Below, in pieces: positions 27,766-35,164 of a stretch of DNA of 39,397 nucleotides. Numbering within the stretch: position 1 is the first letter of the stretch; the number at the start of each line of letters is the position of its first letter. The notes beneath the pieces were generated by a model that had not been told where the DNA came from, ran no database searches, and saw only the letters and a list, made by a program, of their open reading frames with translations. The DNA comes from a virus: the IMG/VR virus record IMGVR_UViG_3300005337_000014, positions 1 through 39,397 of that record, one strand, 5' to 3'. A program made the translations under genes and the position numbers.

Positions 27766-28062
27766 ATGAGCACCCGAACCCTTGAAGAACGATTCAATGC
27801 CTTCGATGATGATTACCTCGAATTCGAGGCCATCGAATCTCCGCGTCATCGCTGCGCCGACCTCTGCGCCTTCCTGATGCTGGCCGACATGCTGCCTGAT
27901 CTGTCGGGCAACATCATCACTGCATCGAAGCACGATGAGTTTTATCTCGGCGTTGACTGCGAGCATCTGAACCTGATCGCGACCGACGACCAACTGCGCG
28001 ACCTCGCACGCTGCGGTGTTCGCTACAGCGCCGAGTATGACGCTCTCTGCATGTTCTCCTGA
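27766..28062 (+). CDS. Unknown protein downstream of the folded RNA element
   Basis: ATG 27766 has GGAG 8 bases upstream; an ATG at 27754 is less well placed. The 98-residue product (LEERFNAFDDDYLEFEAIES, then LCAFLMLADMLPDLSGNIIT, then IATDDQLRDLARCGVRYSAE) is of a family common in lambdoid phages of Proteobacteria with no assigned role. Confidence 0.75.
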   Translation: MSTRTLEERFNAFDDDYLEFEAIESPRHRCADLCAFLMLADMLPDLSGNIITASKHDEFYLGVDCEHLNLIATDDQLRDLARCGVRYSAEYDALCMFS

Positions 28063-28072
28063 AGGAAGCACC

Positions 28073-29059
28073 ATGAGCAAGCTGACCCTGCTGCAGGCGA
28101 CGGCACCGCGCCGCATCTTCCTGCAGATCGACGACCACGAAGGCGGCCACGATGAGTCGTTCCCGGACGACACCGAGGGCGTCACGTGGTGCGCCGAGCC
28201 AGCGCAGGCCTGCGAGGTCGCCTACGTCCGCGAGGATCTCGCTGCTGCACCTGCTGGAGTGGCAGAGCCGGTGGGTGAGGTTCGCCGAGTCCATCCGGGT
28301 GGCCGCACTCGGAATATCGGCGTCGATGTTGCCGAGCTGTTTCCGGGCGCCGCTGTCCGCCCCGGAGACAAGCTCTACGCCGCCCCCACAGCGCAGCCCC
28401 AGCCGCAACCCGATGCGCCGACAGACTGCTTAGGGCCTGCGAAGTGCGAGCGCTCGATGTGCATGCAGACCAACCACTGCCAGATCGAAACGCCAGCCCG
28501 GCTCGTGGTGCTGTTCGACGACCGCCCGCAGAACCAGCGGATCGCCGAGGCAGAGGAGCGCATGCGCAACCCGGCGCCGCTGCAGTTCGAGGATGAGTCG
28601 GCGCAACCAGAGGCGCCGGCCGAGCCGAGAGCGCTGGCAGAAGAAGCATTGAAGTCGATGCACGAGCTGACTGCGTGGGCGCGCCGGGAGCGTCCGACCT
28701 ACTACGTCTCTCATCGGCTGACTGTCGTCATCGACGCGCTCAACAAGCTCGCCACTCCCGCACCAGCAGCCCCCGCCGAGCCGAGCGCGCTTCCGCTGCC
28801 TCACCCCGGCCTGCCGGAGGTGTCCGCCGCGCTCGACGCAGTGCTGGCTGAGTACAACTACCCGGCCAACCCGAAGAACGCCGCACGGGCCGGCTGGGTT
28901 GCTGCGACACGCTGGCTCTCCAACCATATCGCCCAGCAGCCGGCAGAGCTGACGGTGGATCAGGTCGACGAGATCATCCGCGCCGCTGGCCTTTGCGTCG
29001 ACGGCCGGATGCGAGCACTCGTCCGCGCGGCCATCAAGGCACAAGGGGGCAGCCAGTGA
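28073..29059 (+). CDS. Large low-complexity unknown protein
   Basis: The 328-residue product mixes folded segments with Pro/Ala-rich linkers (PTAQPQPQPDAPTD, then QPEAPAEPRALAEEALKS, then PAPAAPAEPSALPLPHP). A Cys cluster lies near residues 120-138 (CLGPAKCERSMCMQTNHC). The last 80 residues contain a compact helical domain (VSAALDAVLAEYNYPANP onward). It looks like a phage early-region mosaic protein; function unknown. Confidence 0.72.
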   Translation: MSKLTLLQATAPRRIFLQIDDHEGGHDESFPDDTEGVTWCAEPAQACEVAYVREDLAAAPAGVAEPVGEVRRVHPGGRTRNIGVDVAELFPGAAVRPGDKLYAAPTAQPQPQPDAPTDCLGPAKCERSMCMQTNHCQIETPARLVVLFDDRPQNQRIAEAEERMRNPAPLQFEDESAQPEAPAEPRALAEEALKSMHELTAWARRERPTYYVSHRLTVVIDALNKLATPAPAAPAEPSALPLPHPGLPEVSAALDAVLAEYNYPANPKNAARAGWVAATRWLSNHIAQQPAELTVDQVDEIIRAAGLCVDGRMRALVRAAIKAQGGSQ

Positions 29060-29063
29060 GCGC
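29043..29063 (+). repeat. 21-bp direct repeat, copy 1 (gene junction)
   Basis: An exact 21-base repeat starting AAGGGGGCAGCCAGTGAGC also occurs at 29255-29275. It covers the last codons and stop of the 328-residue gene and the GTG start and ribosome site of the next gene. The distance between copies is 212 bases, the length of one gene. Confidence 0.85.
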
Positions 29064-29271
29064 CATGGACAACGTGATTTGCGAATGCTGCTACGTGGTC
29101 CACGGTTGGATGCGGTCCTGCAATTGCGCCGACGGCCCGATGAGGACTGACCCCGAAAACCCGTTCGGATTCGTGTGGCCGAGAACGAACACGACCATGG
29201 ATCGGAACGAGCGGCAGGACTGCACCGGCGCGACACCTGCAGCACCTCAACAGAAAGGGGGCAGCCAGTGA
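29056..29271 (+). CDS. Small Cys-rich protein flanked by direct repeats
   Basis: The start is GTG 29056 (GTGA overlap) or ATG 29065. The 71-residue product has a CxCC...CxC pattern (VICECCYVVHGWMRSCNCAD), likely a zinc site. It is bounded by two identical 21-base repeats that carry the start and stop signals, so it looks like a removable cassette. Function unknown. Confidence 0.65.
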   Translation: MSAMDNVICECCYVVHGWMRSCNCADGPMRTDPENPFGFVWPRTNTTMDRNERQDCTGATPAAPQQKGGSQ

Positions 29272-29275
29272 GCGC
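29255..29275 (+). repeat. 21-bp direct repeat, copy 2 (gene junction)
   Basis: The second copy of the 21-base repeat, at the end of the Cys-rich gene and the start of the next. Both upstream proteins consequently end GGSQ and both downstream proteins begin MSA. Confidence 0.85.
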
Positions 29276-29513
29276 GCCGCACACGCCCGAGACGCCAGCG
29301 TTTGCAGTCGGCGACAAGGTCACGGCGCTGATCAGTCTGGACAACGACCTATGCGAGGAAGGCATGGGCATCGAGCACTGCGCCAGCAAGGGCGACACGC
29401 TGGTAGTGCGCAGGGTGTACTTCGGCTTCCTGAACTGCATTAGCGTGTCGCACGAGCACATCACCGACCGTGCATTCTGCGTCGCGCCCAATGAGATCGA
29501 ACGCCATGGCTGA
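29268..29513 (+). CDS. Small unknown protein
   Basis: The start is GTG 29268 (GTGA overlap). The 81-residue product looks like an SH3- or OB-like beta domain (AFAVGDKVTALISLDNDLCE, then GDTLVVRRVYFGFLNCISVS). No family recognised. Confidence 0.7.
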   Translation: MSAPHTPETPAFAVGDKVTALISLDNDLCEEGMGIEHCASKGDTLVVRRVYFGFLNCISVSHEHITDRAFCVAPNEIERHG

Positions 29514-29694
29514 GCAGCACACGCCGACCGCATGGAGGGCAATTCCGCCAGACAGCCGCTTCACGACTTGGCGTGTGATGCGCTTCGTCGGGGACGGCAA
29601 AGAGTGGCTGCGCAACGAGGGTGGCAAGGTGCGCCACTTTCGAACCGAGGCCACTGCCCGCGCAGCCCTTCAGGCCACAGGAGACAAGCCGTGA
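29506..29694 (+). CDS. Small unknown protein
   Basis: ATG 29506 lies 8 bases inside the end of the previous gene. The 62-residue product has a beta-rich core (RFTTWRVMRFVGDGKEWLRN) and an Ala-rich helix (RTEATARAALQATG). Function unknown. Confidence 0.68.
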   Translation: MAEQHTPTAWRAIPPDSRFTTWRVMRFVGDGKEWLRNEGGKVRHFRTEATARAALQATGDKP

Positions 29695-29843
29695 CTGCTG
29701 ACTTGACCATCATCAACTGCGCGATCTTGCTCGCGAACATCGCCGTCCTCGGGCTGAGCATCAAGCTCTACACCGAGATCCTGAAGGACGCATCGCAGAA
29801 CAGGCGCACCACGCAGCAGACCACAGGAGGCGGGAAGCCATGA
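29691..29843 (+). CDS. Short membrane protein (50 residues)
   Basis: The start is GTG 29691 (GTGA overlap). The product has one hydrophobic segment (LTIINCAILLANIAVLGLSI) and a polar Thr/Gln-rich tail. A single-span membrane protein is likely; function unknown. Confidence 0.65.
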   Translation: MTADLTIINCAILLANIAVLGLSIKLYTEILKDASQNRRTTQQTTGGGKP

Positions 29844-30058
29844 GCGCACTGACGGAGAAAGAGCGCAGCGACATTGCCGAGATCCTTGAGCGACGCGCCA
29901 ACGAGATCGCCGGCTTCAGCGATGACTACCGCCGCAAGCCGGACCACTATGGCAGCGTGGAGCTGGCGTTGTCGCGCGAGATCAATCGCCTGCGCACTCT
30001 GGCCGAGCGCGTGAGCCCGGCCGACCCGGAGAACGAGGATGACACCCATGACCACTGA
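29840..30058 (+). CDS. Small charged helical protein
   Basis: The 72-residue product is a charged helical hairpin (EKERSDIAEILERRANEIAG, then GSVELALSREINRLRTLAER) with an acidic tail. ATGA overlap at the start. Function unknown. Confidence 0.7.
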   Translation: MSALTEKERSDIAEILERRANEIAGFSDDYRRKPDHYGSVELALSREINRLRTLAERVSPADPENEDDTHDH

Positions 30059-30827
30059 CACTGACTCGCGCGTAGCCGAAGCGATGCGGCTGCACAAGGT
30101 TTCAACGAGATCGCACCACGTGTGGCAGACGCTGCGAGCGCTCGGCGAACAAGACGAGCGCGCCCAAGCCGCAGTCGATGACCACACGGCCCTGATGACC
30201 TACCTCGCCGCGGAGTTCGACAAGGTGCCCTGCATCGCCTCCGATCCTCGCTGCCCCTGCAACGACGGAGACGCGTGCAACTACGTCGCAACGAATTCGA
30301 CGCCGGCATTCGAGGTGCCCCACCCCGATGCAATCCAACTCATCAGCATCGCCGACCTGATGCCGACGCTCTCGGGGGCCGACCCCGCGATGCTCACGAA
30401 CGTCGGCCACTACCTGCGCGGCCTGTCCGACCGGGTCAAGGCGCTGCCCGTGGCGAGGACTGGGCCGCTGCGGGTTGCAGATGAAGCGGAGAGCGGGGCT
30501 GTGGAGGCGGTGCCGCAGGAGTTGAAACTTCCGCATCGTGACTGCCCGCCGACGTGGCCCGCCAGCCCCAGCATGAGCAAGTCGTGGCAGACCGCCGCCG
30601 CAGTCGCTCGCGAGGCTCCATCCGGCCGCACCGTCGTCGACTCTGCCGTCATCCTGGCAATCGACAAGCGGCTGTCGGAGGCGTTCGCCGAGCTGCAGGA
30701 GGCGCGGAAGATTGTGCAAGCGCTCGAATGCTTGTTCTCGCCATACGCAACCGATTCAACACAGCGCGACTGGATGGACAGGGCCGCAGCCATGACCAAG
30801 GAGAAGCCGAATGGGCGCCCTGAGTGA
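30048..30827 (+). CDS. Unknown protein with Cys cluster and helical ends
   Basis: ATG 30048 with GAGG 9 bases upstream is chosen; ATG 30039 is possible. The 259-residue product has an N-terminal helix region, a Cys cluster (CIASDPRCPCNDGDACNY, about residues 65-82), a variable linker, and a C-terminal helix (AILAIDKRLSEAFAELQ region). The pattern is seen in mosaic early-region phage proteins. Function unknown. Confidence 0.7.
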   Translation: MTTDTDSRVAEAMRLHKVSTRSHHVWQTLRALGEQDERAQAAVDDHTALMTYLAAEFDKVPCIASDPRCPCNDGDACNYVATNSTPAFEVPHPDAIQLISIADLMPTLSGADPAMLTNVGHYLRGLSDRVKALPVARTGPLRVADEAESGAVEAVPQELKLPHRDCPPTWPASPSMSKSWQTAAAVAREAPSGRTVVDSAVILAIDKRLSEAFAELQEARKIVQALECLFSPYATDSTQRDWMDRAAAMTKEKPNGRPE

Positions 30828-31107
30828 CGACAACCTCGGGAGGATGCAGCGAGACTCCGACTGGGAGTCGCCGAGGTTCTGGTACGAGGCATTCAACAAC
30901 ACCTACCACCAGATCCCGCCGCGGTGCGGTTGGGGGATGACGGCCCTCGTGCCGCAGGAGATCTACCGAGCGTGCGATCGATTGACCCGGGAGCTCAACG
31001 CGATGCCCGACCGGCAGGCTGCGTACGACCTCGCGAAGGTGCATCCGTGGTACGTCGAGAACGAATACAACAAGAGCGCGGTGTGGACCGTCAGGAAGAG
31101 CCAATGA
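30811..31107 (+). CDS. Unknown protein near the end of the rightward operon
   Basis: ATG 30811 overlaps the previous gene by 17 bases. The 98-residue product is rich in aromatics (WESPRFWYEAFNNTYHQIPP, then HPWYVENEYNKSAVWTV). No family recognised. Confidence 0.7.
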   Translation: MGALSDDNLGRMQRDSDWESPRFWYEAFNNTYHQIPPRCGWGMTALVPQEIYRACDRLTRELNAMPDRQAAYDLAKVHPWYVENEYNKSAVWTVRKSQ

Positions 31108-31277
31108 CCGTCGCCGACGAAGCGGCTCTTCGAAAAGCCCTGCAGCAGATCGTCGACTTCCCGGCGAAGCTTGATGATCACAAGCCAAGCGCCTTGGATC
31201 TCATCCTGCACCACTGGGAGACGGTCTGCGAGCTGAAGAGGATCGCGGCGGAGGCTTTGAAACAGGACGGCGACTGA
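31104..31277 (+). CDS. Short unknown protein (57 residues), last rightward gene
   Basis: The start overlaps the previous stop as ATGA. The product is helical (ADEAALRKALQQIVDFPAKL, then LILHHWETVCELKRIAAEAL). Function unknown. The tRNA promoter lies inside the end of this gene. Confidence 0.65.
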   Translation: MTVADEAALRKALQQIVDFPAKLDDHKPSALDLILHHWETVCELKRIAAEALKQDGD

Positions 31278-31285
31278 CCTACAAT
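31257..31285 (+). promoter_or_regulatory. Strong candidate promoter for the tRNA
   Basis: TTGAAA (31257-31262) and TACAAT (31280-31285) are spaced by 17 bases, each one mismatch from the sigma70 consensus. Transcription would start near 31292, where a 7-bp hairpin (GGTTGGG-CGAT-CCCGACC, 31293-31310) and a 5-bp hairpin (TCTGC-GAA-GCAGA, 31315-31327) precede the tRNA. Confidence 0.7.
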
Positions 31286-31329
31286 CACACCGGGTTGGGC
31301 GATCCCGACCGAAATCTGCGAAGCAGAGT

Positions 31330-31402
31330 GCTCTGGTAGCTTATGGAAAGCAAGCGGCTTTGTAAACCGCTGACGGGTGTTCGATTCACTCCCGGAGCAC
31401 CA
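31330..31402 (+). tRNA. tRNA, probable anticodon TGT (Thr), unusual anticodon arm
   Basis: The cloverleaf closes: acceptor GCTCTGG with CCGGAGC (one G-T), T8-A9, D stem GCTT/AAGC with A14, G18-G19 and A21 in a very short loop, T stem GGGTG/CACTC with TTCGATT loop, discriminator A and an encoded CCA. The anticodon stem AGCGG/CCGCT closes a 9-base loop (CTTTGTAAA) instead of 7; a C-A pair would reduce it to 7 with anticodon TGT. The variable loop is only 3-4 bases. It is a real tRNA gene or a diverged one; decoding of ACA is inferred. Confidence 0.82.
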
Positions 31403-31421
31403 CCCTCAAATGACGGGAGTC

Positions 31422-31446
31422 AGTGAGGGAACCTACTCCCCTCACT
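31422..31446. terminator. Hairpin between convergent operons
   Basis: AGTGAGGG and CCCTCACT form an 8-bp perfect stem with a 9-base loop between the tRNA (+) and the stop of the Rz gene (-), covering that stop codon. There is no T tract, so it is a possible bidirectional or Rho-assisted terminator. Confidence 0.5.
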
Positions 31447-31855
31447 CCGGCCGGCACACCCTTCTCACGTAGTCCTGCAGCTTCGTCAGGTTCACGGCGA
31501 CTTCGGTAGCGGCGTCGGCTTGGTGCTCAAGATCCGTTCGAGTTCCGTCCGGAATGACAGCGGCGGCGGGCTCATCAAGCTGGCTGCAGGCGGTGGCGGC
31601 GGGGCTGCGGGTGCTGGACAGCTTGCGCAGCCGATCAGCAGAGCTGGCAGCAGCATCAGCGAAAGCCGCACGGTCTTTGAGTAGCTCATCGGTGACCTTT
31701 CCGTTCTCGATGTTGTCGGCGTGCTCTTTGGCCTGCTGGGCTTCCAGGCGGTCGCGCTCGTTGGATGCATGCCGCCAGTCGTTCACCCGCCAGCCGCCCA
31801 TGAAGCCCAGCGCGATGCCGGCCAGCACGATTGCAAGCTTGGCGCTTAGGCCCAC
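31442..31855 (-). CDS. Rz: Inner-membrane spanin (Rz-like)
   Basis: The 137-residue product starts at GTG 31855, inside the end of the lysozyme gene. It has an N-terminal membrane anchor (LAIVLAGIALGFMGGWRV) followed by a long charged coiled-coil periplasmic part (RLEAQQAKEHADNIENGKVT onward), the classic i-spanin plan. It acts with the embedded Rz1 lipoprotein to disrupt the outer membrane at lysis. Confidence 0.88.
   Translation of the reverse strand: MGLSAKLAIVLAGIALGFMGGWRVNDWRHASNERDRLEAQQAKEHADNIENGKVTDELLKDRAAFADAAASSADRLRKLSSTRSPAATACSQLDEPAAAVIPDGTRTDLEHQADAATEVAVNLTKLQDYVRRVCRPE
31492..31689 (-). CDS. Rz1: Outer-membrane spanin lipoprotein (Rz1-like), nested in Rz
   Basis: An out-of-frame gene inside Rz starting at ATG 31689 encodes 65 residues: a signal sequence with lipobox (LMLLPALLIGC), then a Pro-rich stretch (CPAPAAPPPPPAA). 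This is the usual nested o-spanin. It would be lipidated, sorted to the outer membrane and bind Rz. Confidence 0.88.
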   Translation of the reverse strand: MSYSKTVRLSLMLLPALLIGCASCPAPAAPPPPPAASLMSPPPLSFRTELERILSTKPTPLPKSP

Positions 31856-32277
31856 TCGCCAATCTCCATCTGATGAGCGAGGCGATTCACCCGCTTCGGC
31901 GTCTGCTTACCCCACAGACTCTGTCGCATGCCTTCTGCCGCAGTAGCCCAGCGCTCGTCTCGGATGGCACCAAGCGTGTTCTTGAAGCCAAGTAAGCCCT
32001 TGATACCAAGCTGGAACGCCATACCGATCAGCACGGCCTTGCGTGGCTCGTTGAGTCGGCCGAACCAATCAAGCGTGGCGGCGACCTGTGCAGACTTTTC
32101 CCCGATGTCCGCATCGAGCTGGTCGCTGACAAGTTCGTTCGTCCAGTGCAGTCCTTGAAAAACCTCCGGCCCGGTGTGGCCGACCCCGATGGTCCACGGG
32201 GCGCCACCAGTCAGTGGGTCTGGATAGGCGTCATTTTTCCAGCCCTCGAACTCAATGAGCTGATCTCGCAAGTTCAT
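31846..32277 (-). CDS. Endolysin, T4-lysozyme-type muramidase
   Basis: ATG 32277 overlaps the upstream stop as ATGA. The 143-residue product has the T4-type catalytic triad layout: Glu in LIEFEGWKNDAYPDPLT, Asp in the YPDP turn, and Thr in APWTIGVGHTG. It has no signal or SAR segment, so it needs a holin to reach the peptidoglycan. Followed by Rz with a 10-base overlap. Confidence 0.92.
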   Translation of the reverse strand: MNLRDQLIEFEGWKNDAYPDPLTGGAPWTIGVGHTGPEVFQGLHWTNELVSDQLDADIGEKSAQVAATLDWFGRLNEPRKAVLIGMAFQLGIKGLLGFKNTLGAIRDERWATAAEGMRQSLWGKQTPKRVNRLAHQMEIGEWA

Positions 32278-32570
32278 CGCCTGCCCCTCATGATCTGCCG
32301 GTTGATCGACTGGAGACGGTCCTGACGCGATCCGCGCATGGCCTCGCGGGCGTAGCTGGCGAGCATCAGGGCCGCTCCGACACCAGCCACCACCCACGCG
32401 CGCAGGTTCGCGTCGCTGTCGTTCAGGAGGTGGTAGCCGTTCGCGAGGATGCCCAGCACCAGCAGCGCCAGACCGAAGTCGAATAGCAGCGGGAAGCGCC
32501 ATCGCTTCGTCACGATGAGCCAGCACAGGAAGGCGGAGGCGGCCACGAAGGCCAGTCCGAGGATGATCAT
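32274..32570 (-). CDS. Three-span membrane protein of the lysis cassette, holin candidate
   Basis: The 98-residue product has three hydrophobic segments (IILGLAFVAASAFLCWLIV; LFDFGLALLVLGILANG; LRAWVVAGVGAALMLAS) and a basic tail (RQDRLQSINRQIMRGRR), the class I holin topology. It sits directly before the endolysin with ATGA overlaps. Holin or antiholin function is inferred; two other membrane proteins compete. Confidence 0.75.
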   Translation of the reverse strand: MIILGLAFVAASAFLCWLIVTKRWRFPLLFDFGLALLVLGILANGYHLLNDSDANLRAWVVAGVGAALMLASYAREAMRGSRQDRLQSINRQIMRGRR

Positions 32571-32890
32571 GGTGACTTGCTCCAGAACTTGCTCAGCAAC
32601 TCCCCGAAAGTCGTCTCCGCGACGTAGGTCCACATCTTGCCCAGCAGGTTCAGCCCGATGAACCCACCGAGGAAGCCGAACGCCGTTGGCGCCGACTTCG
32701 AAGTGATCGCGAGGGACTCCAGCGCGAACGGCACCAAGTACCACGCCACCGCAAAGCCGCCCGCCAGACTGAATGCCTTCTGCTTCCACGACATTCCGGG
32801 CATCCACCGCAACGACAGCAGCGACCCCAGCATGCCGGCAAAGCCAGGCTCCTTCGACAGGTCGGACGCCCAGCTCTGAAAGTCGCTCAT
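32567..32890 (-). CDS. Two-span membrane protein of the lysis cassette, holin candidate
   Basis: The 107-residue product has an N-terminal amphipathic part (SDFQSWASDLSKEPGFAGML) and two hydrophobic segments (FSLAGGFAVAWYLVPFALES; APTAFGFLGGFIGLNLLGKM). A similar SDxQSWxSDLSxEPGFxGML start is found in phage holin-like proteins. Overlaps both neighbours by ATGA. It is the likelier holin of the three membrane proteins here. Confidence 0.75.
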   Translation of the reverse strand: MSDFQSWASDLSKEPGFAGMLGSLLSLRWMPGMSWKQKAFSLAGGFAVAWYLVPFALESLAITSKSAPTAFGFLGGFIGLNLLGKMWTYVAETTFGELLSKFWSKSP

Positions 32891-33258
32891 TTCTTGCCCC
32901 TGATTTTGTCGAGAAACATGACGGCGATGACAGCCGCGATTCCGATCCCAAGCCAGTACGCATCCTGCCCACAGAGCCCGCTGAAGGCCGGCACGACAGG
33001 CGCAGCCTCTAACCCCGCAGCCAAGCGGCACACAGCCGTCTGACCCTCTTCAACCGCGCCCCACAGGCATGCAAGTGCCACTGCAGAGCTTCGAGACAGC
33101 AACCCAACCACAAGGAAAAGAGCAACGCCCTCAAGTCCCCGCATGGCGTAGAAGATGGCTCTTCCGGCTCGCTCGTGGTCTGCGTAGAACGAGGCCAGAG
33201 GGTCATAGCCGTAGTGCGTGAGCGCGACCATGCAGAGGATGATTGCCGCCAGCCTCAC
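32887..33258 (-). CDS. Membrane protein of the lysis cassette, unknown role
   Basis: The start is GTG 33258, overlapping the microprotein stop as GTGA. The 123-residue product has three or four hydrophobic segments (LAAIILCMVALTHYGY; GLEGVALFLVVGLLS; AYWLGIGIAAVIAVMFL). It may be an antiholin or another lysis helper. Assigned by position only. Confidence 0.65.
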   Translation of the reverse strand: MRLAAIILCMVALTHYGYDPLASFYADHERAGRAIFYAMRGLEGVALFLVVGLLSRSSAVALACLWGAVEEGQTAVCRLAAGLEAAPVVPAFSGLCGQDAYWLGIGIAAVIAVMFLDKIRGKK

Positions 33259-33356
33259 TTCTGAATTTCGCCTGGGCCTCCGCCACCCATGACGACAGGG
33301 CCGCGCCCGCGCAGTGCGTTGAACAGGTCGACGAAGTACGCTTTGATCTTGGTCAT
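33255..33356 (-). CDS. Short microprotein (33 residues) after the tail spike
   Basis: ATG 33356 has a good GAGGA site 5 bases upstream and the stop forms a GTGA overlap with the next gene. The product (KIKAYFVDLFNALRGRGPVV, then a Gly-rich end) is a short basic amphipathic helix. It opens the lysis cassette. Function unknown; too short to compare. Confidence 0.6.
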   Translation of the reverse strand: MTKIKAYFVDLFNALRGRGPVVMGGGGPGEIQK

Positions 33357-33364
33357 GGAAATCC

Positions 33365-35146
33365 TCAGATGAAGGTTGCGAGTTCTTGGCTGACCGTGGC
33401 TGCACCAGCGGCAGTAACGCCACCGTCGATCACCATCGTTCCGGCCGCGTAGTCGACAGAGCGGACGTACACAGCCCCTGCCGGCACCGTCACGATCCGA
33501 TCTCCGCCGTTGAAGGCGTAGCAGTCGGCCAGCGTGGTGAAGGTGAACACGCTCCCGGCCACTGTGCCGTTCTTGGCCGGGGATGGCGTGTCATAGAACC
33601 GGCCGGCCGTGCTGGCGTTCATGCGCGTGATCGAGCCGGCGAGTTGCTTCAGCCCGCCCGGATACCACATACCAGGACTGACGGTGCAGTTCTGCGCACC
33701 GAAGATCAGGCCTTGGTACGGGATCGTCATATTGCCCCACGTGACGGATGCAATGCCGAGCGATCTGAATCCGGTATGCACCTCTTGACCTTGGCTAAAC
33801 GATCCACTTTGGGTTCCTCTTTCATAAGAGGTAGGGTATAGGTCTGACGGGACATACAGGGCGCAGCGAGAAACAGCCGTATAGAACGACGGTTGCATAT
33901 AAATGCCCTGCACAGCCGTAAGACACTTAACCGCAAACTGCACCGTGGAGAAATAGCACTTCTCAATCGTAACATCTCGCAGGCGACCATCCGCAGATCC
34001 GCCCAGCTTGATTGCTATGCCGCTTGTGCTTCCTTCGAAGTAGCCGCCAATGCGAACGCCAAACACATTGTCGATGCGAACCTCATTGCCGTCGAATGAC
34101 GGCTCATCCGTGATTTGTATGCCCACTCCATGCGGGTTTGCACCAGACGCCATCGCGTCCGACCATGAGGTGTCGCCAATGATCATCGCAGCCGTCACCG
34201 CAGAATCCCACGTGCCACCGCGAATCGACAGCGCATTGATCTCAAGGCTTGTGCTGCGCGCGTAGGCCCCGAAGTTGACGTTGCACAGTTGCGCGCTGCA
34301 GCGGTCATATGTCTGGCTGTAGCTGCGCGCGACGATGCCGTAATTCAGGGTCGTTACCTTGAAGTCTCGACACACCGAATCTTCGCAGTCGTTGCGGATG
34401 CCGCTGACGTTCGCCGCGCGCAGGGGGCCGCTTCCTGCGACCCTCAACCCGACGAAGCGGCGGCCGACACCGAACCCGGCTGATGCAAGGATGATCGCAA
34501 ATCGGTTGTAATCATTGGCAGCGCCGCCGATTGCAGTAGTAGGCGTGAATATTCCTTCGCAGTAAACGTCGCAATTAAAAGTTACCGTCGATCCTATTTT
34601 GTACGTCGTAGACGTATATGGGATATACAGCGGCACACCGAGAGCCCCAAGCGTATTGAGTAGCGCGGCATCGTCATTTGAGCCATCTCCCGTTACTCCA
34701 ACTTGACGCACGTTTATGCTCGCACGTTTGTTCCATTCGTGCAGGGTTAGTGCTACCGCTCCCGCGATGTCATCTCTCTTTACGCCGACAAGCGCATCAC
34801 CTTTTAGCGGGTCCGTCGTATTGGCAAGATCAGACCTGAGCTGAGTAACCAAAGATGACGACGCATCGATAAGGGTATCCGTGCTGACAATGTTGTCGAC
34901 AGTCCAGATGGTGGCTCCGGCAGCATCCGTCAAAACGGCCTTGTACGCACCTTGCCAGAATATCGTAGCTTCCCCTCGTCCATCGAGGATAATCGGATTC
35001 GTGTTCTGAGAAATGCCGCCTGAATTCACATAGGTCGGCCTCGGGTTGCTTGTCCCTGCGTCGTACGTGAAAAGCTTTCCGCCAACAAGAGGAAGGCCAG
35101 CACTATCGGCGAAGGATTGTTTCCCCTCTGGCATCAGGACGGCCAT
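33365..35146 (-). CDS. Tail spike with head-binding domain and beta-helix
   Basis: The 593-residue protein starts with a P22-tailspike-like head-binding domain (LPLVGGKLFTYDAGTSNPRP, then IILDGRGEATIFWQGAYKAV, about residues 1-105), then a linker and a right-handed beta-helix that begins like pectate-lyase folds (VGVTGDGSNDDAALLNTLGA, about 148-167). It ends with a Thr/Val-rich beta domain. It probably binds and degrades a surface polysaccharide; active acids are not identified. AAGGA lies 6 bases before the ATG. Confidence 0.88.
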   Translation of the reverse strand: MAVLMPEGKQSFADSAGLPLVGGKLFTYDAGTSNPRPTYVNSGGISQNTNPIILDGRGEATIFWQGAYKAVLTDAAGATIWTVDNIVSTDTLIDASSSLVTQLRSDLANTTDPLKGDALVGVKRDDIAGAVALTLHEWNKRASINVRQVGVTGDGSNDDAALLNTLGALGVPLYIPYTSTTYKIGSTVTFNCDVYCEGIFTPTTAIGGAANDYNRFAIILASAGFGVGRRFVGLRVAGSGPLRAANVSGIRNDCEDSVCRDFKVTTLNYGIVARSYSQTYDRCSAQLCNVNFGAYARSTSLEINALSIRGGTWDSAVTAAMIIGDTSWSDAMASGANPHGVGIQITDEPSFDGNEVRIDNVFGVRIGGYFEGSTSGIAIKLGGSADGRLRDVTIEKCYFSTVQFAVKCLTAVQGIYMQPSFYTAVSRCALYVPSDLYPTSYERGTQSGSFSQGQEVHTGFRSLGIASVTWGNMTIPYQGLIFGAQNCTVSPGMWYPGGLKQLAGSITRMNASTAGRFYDTPSPAKNGTVAGSVFTFTTLADCYAFNGGDRIVTVPAGAVYVRSVDYAAGTMVIDGGVTAAGAATVSQELATFI

Positions 35147-35164
35147 AATTAATCCTTGTTGTTC

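Noticed and set aside
28430-29542. 370-codon open frame on the minus strand
   Set aside because: It crosses three coupled + strand genes and the 21-bp repeats, and its product is low-complexity shadow sequence.
32274-32972. Longer starts for the lysis-region genes (for example at 32972, 32526, 33031 and 33423)
   Set aside because: Each longer frame overlaps its upstream neighbour heavily; the ATGA or GTGA starts and the homology-like beginnings fit shorter proteins.
33365-35146. Diversity-generating retroelement acting on the tail spike
   Set aside because: No reverse transcriptase gene and no template-variable repeat pair were seen.
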